9,885 nt of DNA from an uncultured Clostridia bacterium (GTDB lineage Bacteria > Bacillota > Clostridia > Christensenellales > Maliibacteriaceae), in contig CAKTSO010000066.1 in assembly GCA_934613185.1 (NCBI GenBank), positions 1 to 9,885 of the forward strand. The letters are read 5' to 3'. A program made the translations under genes and the position numbers. Below the pieces are notes generated by a model. It saw nothing but the letters and a program-made list of their open reading frames with translations. It was not told where the DNA came from and did no database searches. Position 1 is the stretch's first letter. Each line of letters starts with the position of its first letter. This document shows positions 1-5,538 of the stretch, one piece after another.

Positions 1-115
1 ATGCCGAGCCGCTTTTTCACCCGATCGAGGCGAGAGAATATCGCCCGCGGACGCAGGGAGACGGTCGCCGAGAGCAGTCCGGCGAGAGATGTTTCGCCAG
101 GGCAGGGCGCGGCGG
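1..115. repeat. Intergenic repeat, copy 1 (may continue left of the window)
   Basis: This stretch matches 227-341 at 113 of 115 positions by direct comparison; the differences are T78/C304 and G105/A331. Similarity stops after base 115, but the left edge cannot be defined because the copy begins at base 1. The copies are 226 bases apart, which is not a multiple of three, so they would not be read in the same frame of one protein and are probably noncoding. The copy contains the hairpin motif GGCGAGAGA-n-TCGCC twice (29-45 with a 7-base loop, 81-98 with an 8-base loop). It also holds the alternative hairpin TCGCCG-9-CGGCGA (65-70/80-85). T78 lies in the loop of that hairpin, so its stem is kept in both copies. 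The element could be a dispersed intergenic repeat family; no function is assigned. Confidence 0.85.
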
Positions 116-129
116 TGTTCTTTCAAATT

Positions 130-159
130 AAAAAGGCTCCTTTTTCAAGAAGCCTTTTT
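130..159. terminator. Rho-independent terminator, symmetric
   Basis: A perfect 9-bp inverted repeat, AAAAAGGCT (130-138) and AGCCTTTTT (151-159), encloses a 12-base loop. Because the stem ends in A and T runs, a U-tract is produced in either direction. It could therefore end a plus-strand gene lying left of the window and also minus-strand transcripts reading out of murA, whose stop codon is about 280 bases away. It sits between the two repeat copies. Confidence 0.75.
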
Positions 160-226
160 GCTGGTATCAATCATAGCATCGTTACATTCCCATCCAAAGG
201 GCGGAAACGCCGAGGGGGCAGCGCGA

Positions 227-341
227 ATGCCGAGCCGCTTTTTCACCCGATCGAGGCGAGAGAATATCGCCCGCGGACGCAGGGAGACGGTCGCCGAGAG
301 CAGCCCGGCGAGAGATGTTTCGCCAGGGCAAGGCGCGGCGG
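227..341. repeat. Intergenic repeat, copy 2
   Basis: Second copy of the 115-base element, with two substitutions relative to 1-115. The GGCGAGAGA-n-TCGCC hairpins recur at 255-271 and 307-324, and TCGCCG/CGGCGA at 291-296/306-311. To its right the sequence runs straight into a further hairpin-rich stretch (342-424), whereas copy 1 is followed by the terminator. Copy 2 plus that stretch may therefore be a full-length element, with copy 1 a truncated one. Confidence 0.85.
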
Positions 342-436
342 CGCAGGAATAGCGGCGCTATTTCAAGCCGCCGCAACGCAGCCATGGCGGAAGAGATCTG
401 CCGGATGCCGAGAGCGGCGGGCTTCCTGTGTCTGCA
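342..436. other. Hairpin-rich intergenic stretch next to the murA stop
   Basis: No supported gene is seen here. Two structures are visible: AATAGC-GGC-GCTATT (348-362), and a longer-range pairing of AAGCCGCCGC (365-374) with GCGGCGGGCTT (414-424), which has one bulged G and encloses about 39 bases. Neither is followed by a U-tract in the minus direction, so neither is a convincing murA terminator. The structured part ends 12 bases from the murA stop codon. It may be the right-hand part of the repeat element at 227-341. Confidence 0.5.
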
Positions 437-1714
437 TTAATACCCGACGGAATCGGGATCCGGCACGCGGACGATATCCGCGCCCAGCGCGCGAAGTTTG
501 TTTTCCAAATTGGCGTAGCCGCGGTCGATGTAGCGCAGGCGGCGCACCTGCGTCTGCCCGTCGGCGCAAAGCGCCGCGACGATCATGGCCGCGCCCGCGC
601 GAAGATCCCATGCGGTGATGGTCGTGCCGTGCAGACGCTCCACGCCGTCGACGATGGCGACGCGCCCCGCGACGCGGATGTTCGCGCCCATGCGAAGCAG
701 CTCGTCAACGTAGCGGAAGCGAGATTCGTAAATGTTCTCCGTGATGACGCTCGTGCCGTCGGCGCGGGTCAAAAAGGCGGTGATCGGCTGCTGCAGATCC
801 GTCGGGAAGCCGGGATACGGCAGCGTTGAGACCGAAATGGCACGCGGACGCTCCACGCCGACGACACGGATGGAGTCCTCGCCCTCCTCGATCTTTGCGC
901 CCGCCTCGATGAGCTTGGCGGAGATTGATTCCAGATGCGGCGGGATGACATTCGTGATCACGACGTCGCCTGCGGTGGCCGCCGCCATGATCATCATCGT
1001 GCCCGTCTCGATCTGGTCGGGAATGATCGAATAATGACAGCCGTGAAGCTTCTCCACCCCGCGGATGCGGATCGTGTCCGTGCCCGCGCCCTTGATGTTC
1101 GCGCCCATCGAGGACAAAAAGTTGGCAAGGTCGACGACGTGCGGCTCTTTTGCGGCGTTGACGATGATCGTGTTGCCGCGGGCGAGTACCGCCGCAAGCA
1201 TGATGTTGATCGTCGCGCCGACGCTGGCCATGTCGAGATAGACCTCGCCGCCGCAAAGGGGGGAGGCCTCCAGAAGATAGCCCTCGCTCGTGCGCTTGGC
1301 CGTCGCGCCCATCGCCTCGAAGCCCTTGATGTGCTGATCCATCGGACGCATGCCGATCTCGCAGCCGCCCGGCAGCGCCACTTCCGCCTTGCCGAATCGC
1401 CCGAGAAGCACGCCCATGAGATAATAGGACGCGCGCATGGCCTTGACCTTTTCAAAAGGCGCGTGATAGGTGTTGACGTTCGAGGCGTCGATCGCCATGC
1501 TCCCCGCGCCGCGCATCTCGACCTTCGCGCCCAGCGAGCGCAGAATGTCCACCAGAATGGTCACGTCGCTGATCTGCGGGAGATTGTCGATCAGGCACTC
1601 TTCGCCGCAAAGGAGCGCGGCGGGAATGATCGCCACCGCAGCGTTCTTCGCGCCGCTGATCTCGACCGTGCCGCGCAGCGGATTGCCGCCGCCGATGATA
1701 AATTTATCGTCCAT
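437..1714 (-). CDS. murA: UDP-N-acetylglucosamine 1-carboxyvinyltransferase (MurA)
   Basis: Cytoplasmic enzyme for the first committed step of peptidoglycan synthesis: it transfers enolpyruvate from PEP to UDP-GlcNAc. The 425 residues match the usual family length of about 420. The start MDDKFIIGGG is followed by SGAKNAA (K23, N24; substrate-binding pair). The active-site loop LPGGCEIGMRP has the catalytic cysteine C118, so the enzyme should be fosfomycin-sensitive like other Cys-type MurA proteins. FPTDLQ holds D306, the equivalent of the catalytic aspartate, and IDRGY holds R398 near the C-terminus. The reading frame stays open a further 33 codons upstream, but those residues are not MurA-like. 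The ATG at 1714 fits the family N-terminus and has a modest GGGAAGAG ribosome site about 9 bases upstream. Firmicutes often carry two murA paralogs; which one this is cannot be told here. It is probably a single-gene unit, since terminators separate it from 1955-3259. Confidence 0.96.
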   Translation of the reverse strand: MDDKFIIGGGNPLRGTVEISGAKNAAVAIIPAALLCGEECLIDNLPQISDVTILVDILRSLGAKVEMRGAGSMAIDASNVNTYHAPFEKVKAMRASYYLMGVLLGRFGKAEVALPGGCEIGMRPMDQHIKGFEAMGATAKRTSEGYLLEASPLCGGEVYLDMASVGATINIMLAAVLARGNTIIVNAAKEPHVVDLANFLSSMGANIKGAGTDTIRIRGVEKLHGCHYSIIPDQIETGTMMIMAAATAGDVVITNVIPPHLESISAKLIEAGAKIEEGEDSIRVVGVERPRAISVSTLPYPGFPTDLQQPITAFLTRADGTSVITENIYESRFRYVDELLRMGANIRVAGRVAIVDGVERLHGTTITAWDLRAGAAMIVAALCADGQTQVRRLRYIDRGYANLENKLRALGADIVRVPDPDSVGY

Positions 1715-1822
1715 GTTTTTACTCTTCCCATCCTGCCGCGCGGCGGAACGGATTCCTGCCCGCGGGTATTGCCGTGCGCGTTTGACGCATACGAAAAAAG
1801 CCGATGTTTCCACATCTTTGTT

Positions 1823-1852
1823 ACTATATCATACAATCGCCCCGGCGTGCAA
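1823..1852 (-). promoter_or_regulatory. Probable murA promoter
   Basis: On the minus strand, TATAGT (1828-1823) matches the -10 box at 5 of 6 positions. TTGCAC (1852-1847), 18 bases upstream, is a weak -35 box. Transcription would start near 1816, giving a leader of about 100 bases before the murA ATG. The first bases of that leader form a small hairpin, GATGT-GGAA-ACATC, followed after three bases by six T residues. The stem is only 5 bp, so an attenuator role is not supported. Confidence 0.5.
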
Positions 1853-1878
1853 CGTGCGCCCGCGCGCCGAGCGCCCGA

Positions 1879-1898
1879 AAACGGGATTTTCCCCGTTT
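1879..1898 (-). terminator. Second hairpin of a tandem terminator
   Basis: Perfect 7-bp inverted repeat AAACGGG/CCCGTTT (1879-1885/1892-1898) with a 6-base loop. In the minus direction the second arm ends in a short T run (TTTT). It lies just beyond the stronger hairpin at 1911-1943 and probably acts as a backup stop for the transglutaminase-like gene. Confidence 0.5.
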
Positions 1899-1910
1899 AT
1901 TCTTATGGAA

Positions 1911-1943
1911 AAATCGCCGCCTTCATGCACAAAGCGGCGATTT
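1911..1943 (-). terminator. Rho-independent terminator of the transglutaminase-like gene
   Basis: Perfect 10-bp inverted repeat AAATCGCCGC (1911-1920) and GCGGCGATTT (1934-1943) around a 13-base loop. Read in the minus direction it is followed by a TTTTT run, and it begins 11 bases after the stop codon of the gene at 1955-3259. Its position supports separate transcription of that gene and murA. Confidence 0.85.
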
Positions 1944-1954
1944 GCCCCAAAATA

Positions 1955-3259
1955 TCACTCCCAGCGCACGACGAACCCGACGCGGTCGTCCGCGGGATAG
2001 CTCGCGCAGTACCACGAGCAGGCGATCCCGCGCGCGTTCGTCGTCCGCTCAAGCGCGGCGGAAAGGTCGGCGGAATCGATCGAGACGCCCGCCACGGCAA
2101 AGTCCACAAGATCGATCCCCGCATTGCGGCAGTACAGCGCGTAGTCCGCGGCATCGCTGCCATCGAAAAACAGCGTGCCGTTTGCGGCGTCGTAGTCGTA
2201 TTGCGAGGGAACGGACGACGCGACGGACACGCATTCGCTGTTCGGCCAGAGCGTGCGAGACGCGTCCCTCGACGCGGTGAAGTTCAAAAAAACGTGCGTG
2301 TTCGCGCCCTCGACGAAGTTTTCCACGTTGTTGTCGAACGTCAGATCCACCCAGTACCACTGCCCGCCCAGGTTGATCGCGTTCCAGACGTGACTTTCGC
2401 CGTCGGCGCGGCCGAAGCAGTAGCGCACGTCGAACCCGGAAAGGCTTGCCAGAAGATAGAACGCGTCGCTGAACCCCTGACAGTTGGCGCGGCCGGACAA
2501 CAGTGCGCCGCGCGCCGTCATTCGTTCGTCAAGCGCCGTGCGCTCGTTCCAGACGGGTTCGTTCGCCGAGCCGTCGTAGACGGCAGCCAGGCTGACGTAA
2601 TTATATAGGTAGCTTTCCAGCGCGAGCGGATCGCCGTCCGACGCAGCCTTCGCCGCGTCCACGATCGCCTGCGCCTTTTCGTAAAGCGCGGCGTCCTCCG
2701 CCGACAGCGCCGCGAGCGTCCCGTTTTTCCACGCCGCGACGATGCGAACGCCGGGATAGACGACGGGATCGATCACAAGACGCTGCCCGTCGAACGAATA
2801 GGCCGCAAGCTCGCACTGGGCAAGATGAACGAGCCCGCGCTGCTGATCGTAGCTTTGCGTCTGTTCGGGCAGATCGCCGATCATCATTTCAATGTGCTCC
2901 GCGCCCGACAGCGCCATCTCCGCGATCTTCGGGCGGGCTTCCTCGAGCGTCGCGAAATAAAGCGGCCCGTAGTCGGACATGTCGCCCGAAAGATGGGAGA
3001 ACGCGCGGGAGGCGGCGTCGAAATCGCCGTCGCGAAAGAGAAGCACGCCGCTTCGATAGTGGCAGATCCCGGCCTTGCGCGCCGCGTCGCGGTAATCGCC
3101 GAGCGTGTCGAATGCGGCAGCCGCGGCGGCATAGTCGCCCGACTGGGCGAGACGGTCGGCGCGGTCGTAGTCGAGCCGCGCGCAGCCGCAAAGCGCCGAA
3201 CAAACGAGCGCGGCGGCGAGGACAAAAGCGAAAAGGCGCGATTTCGTCGAATGAACCAT
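1955..3259 (-). CDS. Secreted lipoprotein with TPR-like repeats and a transglutaminase-like domain
   Basis: This 434-residue protein starts with a lipoprotein signal peptide: basic residues, a hydrophobic stretch at about 9-22, and lipobox LCGC with the lipidated cysteine C26. It should be anchored on the outer face of the membrane. Residues about 31-110 contain TPR-like helical repeats of the pattern Y..A..L...GDY..A...F..LGDYRDA. The C-terminal half is a transglutaminase-like (papain-fold) domain with a full triad in order: C260 in GRANCQGFSDAF, H290 in ESHVWN, and D305 in YWVDLTFDN. The following residues resemble the usual tail of this family in Clostridia. Such proteins are suspected cell-envelope proteases or cross-linking enzymes, but the substrate is unknown. 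The ATG at 3259 has an ideal AAGGAGG ribosome site (3272-3266) 6 bases upstream. The domain and triad are seen in the sequence; the activity is inference. Confidence 0.88.
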   Translation of the reverse strand: MVHSTKSRLFAFVLAAALVCSALCGCARLDYDRADRLAQSGDYAAAAAAFDTLGDYRDAARKAGICHYRSGVLLFRDGDFDAASRAFSHLSGDMSDYGPLYFATLEEARPKIAEMALSGAEHIEMMIGDLPEQTQSYDQQRGLVHLAQCELAAYSFDGQRLVIDPVVYPGVRIVAAWKNGTLAALSAEDAALYEKAQAIVDAAKAASDGDPLALESYLYNYVSLAAVYDGSANEPVWNERTALDERMTARGALLSGRANCQGFSDAFYLLASLSGFDVRYCFGRADGESHVWNAINLGGQWYWVDLTFDNNVENFVEGANTHVFLNFTASRDASRTLWPNSECVSVASSVPSQYDYDAANGTLFFDGSDAADYALYCRNAGIDLVDFAVAGVSIDSADLSAALERTTNARGIACSWYCASYPADDRVGFVVRWE

Positions 3260-3289
3260 GGGCGTCCTCCTTCGGGATGTTTTGACTGT

Positions 3290-3295
3290 ATTGTA
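3290..3295 (-). promoter_or_regulatory. Possible -10 element of the transglutaminase-like gene
   Basis: On the minus strand TACAAT (3295-3290) matches the -10 consensus at 5 of 6 positions and lies about 30 bases ahead of the ATG. The sequence 17 bases further upstream (TGTCTT) is a poor -35 box. It lies in the 157-base region shared with the divergent NERD gene. Confidence 0.35.
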
Positions 3296-3368
3296 AGATT
3301 TTTTTGCGAAAAAAGACAGGGTTTGCCGGAATAAAAGACGATCGGCGCGGCATTTTGCGCCGGCAATA

Positions 3369-3377
3369 TGTTATATT
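3369..3377 (+). promoter_or_regulatory. Possible extended -10 promoter of the NERD-domain gene
   Basis: TG-T-TATATT (3369-3377) fits an extended -10 element, with no good -35 box at the expected distance. A start near 3384 would give a short leader of about 33 bases ending in the purine-rich ribosome site GAGGGAGG (3406-3413), which is only 3 bases from the ATG. Confidence 0.4.
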
Positions 3378-3416
3378 GGGACTGACGGATTTTTTTAACG
3401 GGGAAGAGGGAGGTTT

Positions 3417-4061
3417 ATGAGCGATATACTTCTTGCCGCGATCGTCTTTTCGGCAGTCGCCGTTTTGATTCTTTTGTTTACGGTACTGGTTCGCCGTTTT
3501 GTCGGAGACGACCAGATCGAACGTTTCGACATGGGGGAAGCCGCCGCGCGTGATTACGGCAGACGTGGCGAGGCGGCCGCGCTTCGTCTCGTTCGCGGTG
3601 TGCTGCGGGAGGACGACGCGCTGTTTTCCAATATCGCGGTCGAGTTTGAAGGGCAAAGGACGGAACTGGACTGCGTCGTTGCAAACCGTTTCGGCGTTTT
3701 TATTATCGAAGTCAAAAATTACAGCGGACAGCTCGTCGGCGGCGAAAACGACCGCTTTTGGAGAAAATATCACACCTCGCGCGGTGGAAACGTCTACGAA
3801 AAAAGCATCAGAAATCCGATCGGGCAGGTGAAGCGCCAGACCTGGATCCTTGCGAATGCGCTCAGACGCCGCGGCGCGTCCGTTTGGGTCGAGGGATACG
3901 TTCTTCTGCTGCGCCAAATGATCTCGACGAAAAATCCCCGCTTGCTGCACAGCGCCGCGGATATCGAATGCGCGATCCATCCGTATGGCAAATCGCCGCT
4001 TCCGGCAGCGAAAGTCAACGCCGTCCGTGCCGCACTTCGGGCGCTTTGCGGGAAAACGTAA
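3417..4061 (+). CDS. Membrane-anchored NERD-domain protein (nuclease-related)
   Basis: This 214-residue protein has an N-terminal membrane segment (about residues 5-25) followed by RR, so the rest is probably cytoplasmic. Residues about 48-150 form a NERD domain, a family related to PD-(D/E)XK nucleases. Visible core elements are E52 in RRGE, D85 in TELDCVV, E98-V-K100 in FIIEVKNYSG, and Q137 in NPIGQVKRQ. These correspond to the E / D / ExK / Q pattern of a nuclease-like active site, and all key residues are present. Residues 151-214 have a basic, helical-looking tail. NERD proteins occur alone in many Firmicutes and their cellular role is not settled; DNA processing is inferred from the fold only. 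It is transcribed divergently from the transglutaminase-like lipoprotein gene. No clear terminator is seen after its stop. Confidence 0.85.
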   Translation: MSDILLAAIVFSAVAVLILLFTVLVRRFVGDDQIERFDMGEAAARDYGRRGEAAALRLVRGVLREDDALFSNIAVEFEGQRTELDCVVANRFGVFIIEVKNYSGQLVGGENDRFWRKYHTSRGGNVYEKSIRNPIGQVKRQTWILANALRRRGASVWVEGYVLLLRQMISTKNPRLLHSAADIECAIHPYGKSPLPAAKVNAVRAALRALCGKT

Positions 4062-4317
4062 AACGCGGTTTCGTCTTCGACGTCGCTTCGCGGCTGCTTT
4101 AAAAATAACAAAAAAATCACGGAATTATGATATTTTTATTACACGGCTTGACGGCATGGATTCGGTTTTTGAATTACTTTTCATGAAATTCATAAAAATG
4201 ACGAGAAAATACATACTTTTTGAACGTTTTTTCACAACCGGGGATATTTTGATTGCATTTCTAAGAGTATCCATTGATAACCATGCAGAAAATATACCGG
4301 CCATATCAAAACGGCAT

Positions 4318-4346
4318 TTGACAAAGTATTGGGATATCGATAAAAT
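4318..4346 (+). promoter_or_regulatory. Strong sigma-A promoter of the lipoprotein-apbE-rnf cluster
   Basis: TTGACA (4318-4323) matches the -35 consensus exactly. A 17-base spacer (4324-4340) leads to TAAAAT (4341-4346), which matches the -10 box at 5 of 6 positions. Transcription should begin near 4353, about 100 bases ahead of the lipoprotein ATG and only a few bases before the folded leader at 4357. It is the best promoter match I found in the window, and no other clear one was noticed inside the five-gene cluster. Confidence 0.85.
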
Positions 4347-4356
4347 AGGTGCTAAT

Positions 4357-4412
4357 GACCGCCGTAAAGCTTGTGCAGCGTGCACAAAAAACGCCGCATG
4401 CGTTGGGCGGTC
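4357..4412 (+). promoter_or_regulatory. Candidate structured 5' leader (three-helix junction)
   Basis: Three perfect helices nest in 56 bases. P1 pairs GACCGCC (4357-4363) with GGCGGTC (4406-4412). P2 pairs TTGTGCA (4371-4377) with TGCACAA (4381-4387) around a GCG loop. P3 pairs AACGC (4390-4394) with GCGTT (4400-4404) around CGCAT. The joining strands are GTAAAGC, AA and G. The fold begins about four bases after the predicted transcription start and is followed by a U-rich stretch and the ribosome site AAGGAGA (4436-4442). I do not recognise a named riboswitch class. No classical terminator follows, so any control would act on translation or stability. P2 alone could instead be a DNA operator palindrome. 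Confidence 0.5.
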
Positions 4413-4451
4413 TGAAATTTTGTCACTTTTTACTTAAGGAGAGAGAGCAAA

Positions 4452-5504
4452 ATGAACATCAAAAAGATTCTTGCAGTCGTACTCAGCCTGTGCATGCTGA
4501 CTGCTCTGGTCGCCTGCGGCGGCGCCAAAGAGGCCGATTACAAACTCGGCATGGGCGTTGTCGTGAACATGGACAGCTCCGCCGATGAGAAGGCGCAGGT
4601 CGACGCGACCGTTGCCGCCGTCGTCACCGACAAGGACGGCAAGATCGTTTCCTGCCGCATCGACGTCGCGCAGAACAAGATGACTGTTACCGACGGCGAA
4701 GTGGATACCGAAGCTGCTTTCAAGACCAAGATGGAGCTTGGCAGCGACTACGGCATGGCCGGCAACCAGTATTCCACCGACAATAACGGCGACGGCAAAG
4801 TCCTCGAGTGGGACGAGCAGGCCAAGGCGTTTGAAGAATACGTCATCGGCAAGACCGCTGCGGACATCGAAGCGATGACCACGCAGGAAGTCAATGGCCA
4901 TCAGATCTCCACCGACGAAGACCTCCTTGCCGCCGGCTGCACCATCCAGATCGGCGACTTCCGCGACGCTGTCGTGAAGGCCTGCAACGACGAGCAGGGC
5001 ATGGACTTCAAGGCCGCCGAAGGCTTCACCCTCGGCGTGGCCGCCAAGACCAACGCCGACGGCTCCACCGCCGCGACCGACGATGAGGACGGCGTTGTCA
5101 AGATGTACACCGACTTTGCCGCTGCGGTCGTCGCGGACGGCAAGATCGTCGCCGCGCTGAACGACGCGATCCAGCCCAACATCACCGTCGACAAGGACGG
5201 CAAGATCGTCGACACCGCCTTCAAGGCCACCAAGCGTGAGCTGAAGGAAGACTACGGCATGGCCGGCAACCAGTATTCCTCCGACAACAACGGCGACGGC
5301 GTCGTCCTCGAATGGTACGAGCAGTCCGCCGCGTTCTCCGCGTACGTCGTCGGCAAGACTGCCGATGAGGTCACCAACATGGAGACCCAGGAGGCCGAGG
5401 GCCACACGATCGCCGCTGACGAAGAGCTGCTCAAGGCCGGCTGCACCATCCAGATCACCGGCATCTGCGCCGTGATGGGTCAGGCCGCGAACAACGCCCG
5501 CTAA
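4452..5504 (+). CDS. FMN-binding-type lipoprotein with two repeated domains (predicted flavin carrier)
   Basis: This 350-residue protein begins with a lipoprotein signal peptide: KK, a hydrophobic stretch, and lipobox LVAC with C22. It should be tethered outside the membrane. The rest is two similar domains (about 30-175 and 192-343) offset by exactly 168 residues. Both contain DYGMAGNQYS, a DNNGDG loop, EW.EQ..AF..YV.GKTA, and end in AGCTIQI. T164 and T332 in AGCT sit where FMN-binding domains carry the threonine that ApbE modifies (usual motif SGAT), followed by a helix resembling the segment after that motif (DAVVKA in domain 1). The DNNGDG loops resemble calcium loops; the first fits DxNxDG with D121 at position 12, the second has Y289 there and may not bind. 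It has a good ribosome site, AAGGAGA, and apbE follows 34 bases later, suggesting it is an ApbE substrate working with RNF. Organisation is comparable to two-domain flavinylated lipoproteins such as PplA, but flavinylation is inferred. Confidence 0.82.
   Translation: MNIKKILAVVLSLCMLTALVACGGAKEADYKLGMGVVVNMDSSADEKAQVDATVAAVVTDKDGKIVSCRIDVAQNKMTVTDGEVDTEAAFKTKMELGSDYGMAGNQYSTDNNGDGKVLEWDEQAKAFEEYVIGKTAADIEAMTTQEVNGHQISTDEDLLAAGCTIQIGDFRDAVVKACNDEQGMDFKAAEGFTLGVAAKTNADGSTAATDDEDGVVKMYTDFAAAVVADGKIVAALNDAIQPNITVDKDGKIVDTAFKATKRELKEDYGMAGNQYSSDNNGDGVVLEWYEQSAAFSAYVVGKTADEVTNMETQEAEGHTIAADEELLKAGCTIQITGICAVMGQAANNAR
4539..5480 (+). repeat. Internal tandem duplication in the flavin lipoprotein gene
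   Basis: The two domains align at an offset of 504 bases (168 codons). The best-kept DNA segments are 4746-4775 with 5250-5279, identical over 30 bases, and 4932-4952 with 5436-5456, identical over 21 bases around the AGCT motif. The N-terminal halves of the domains have diverged much more. This fits an old duplication with selection or gene conversion on the loop and flavin-site segments. Confidence 0.8.
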
Positions 5505-5523
5505 GGGGAACAAAACTTAATTT

Positions 5524-5528
5524 AAGGA
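5524..5528 (+). promoter_or_regulatory. Ribosome binding site for the TTG start of apbE
   Basis: AAGGA lies 10 bases ahead of the TTG at 5539 and decides this start. The TTG is followed at once by KKLKLLL, the basic head of the lipoprotein signal peptide, and the next ATG in frame (5641) would remove that peptide entirely. Confidence 0.7.
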
Positions 5529-5538
5529 AACAACGGCA

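Larger units (their letters stand above)
4062..4451. other. AT-rich intergenic region holding the RNF-cluster promoter and leader
   Basis: This 390-base stretch separates the NERD gene from the flavin lipoprotein gene and is visibly richer in A+T than its flanks, especially 4110-4350. Open frames exist on both strands, but they have no ribosome site or recognisable protein and one simply runs out of the NERD gene in another frame. The right third holds a strong promoter (4318-4346) and a structured leader (4357-4412). In 4070-4315 no feature is supported beyond short palindromes such as ATGAAATTCAT at 4183-4193. The unexplained part could contain further regulator sites. Confidence 0.7.

Noticed and set aside
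1..341. CRISPR array or insertion sequence
   Set aside because: Only two copies of 115 bases with a non-matching 111-base gap are present; there is no short-repeat periodicity, no terminal inverted repeats and no transposase.
1..618. Long plus-strand open frame of 205 codons through both repeats and into murA
   Set aside because: It covers the terminator, is Arg/Ala-rich as expected for an antisense G+C-rich frame, and runs into the murA coding region on the opposite strand. No ribosome site or recognisable domain is seen.
1715..1813. Upstream extension of murA by 33 codons to an earlier ATG
   Set aside because: The added residues do not resemble the MurA N-terminus, no ribosome site precedes that ATG, and it would lie at the predicted transcription start.
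1794..1816. Hairpin plus T6 at the 5' end of the murA leader as an attenuator
   Set aside because: The stem is only 5 bp with little G+C and sits at the very first bases of the transcript, so a functional terminator is unlikely.
935..2608. 557-codon plus-strand open frame opposite murA and the transglutaminase-like gene
   Set aside because: It is a shadow frame of two well-supported minus-strand genes, crosses their terminators and promoter, and its residues are rich in Arg, His and Asp typical of such shadows.
3985..4437. Plus-strand open frame running from the NERD gene across the AT-rich region
   Set aside because: Its first part overlaps the NERD gene in another frame, it passes over the strong promoter and leader, and it has no ribosome site or family resemblance.
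4434..5513. 359-codon minus-strand frame opposite the flavin lipoprotein gene
   Set aside because: Its apparent repeats (GDLxVAGHAV-like) mirror the tandem repeat of the real gene; the plus-strand frame has a signal peptide, ribosome site and promoter, this one does not.
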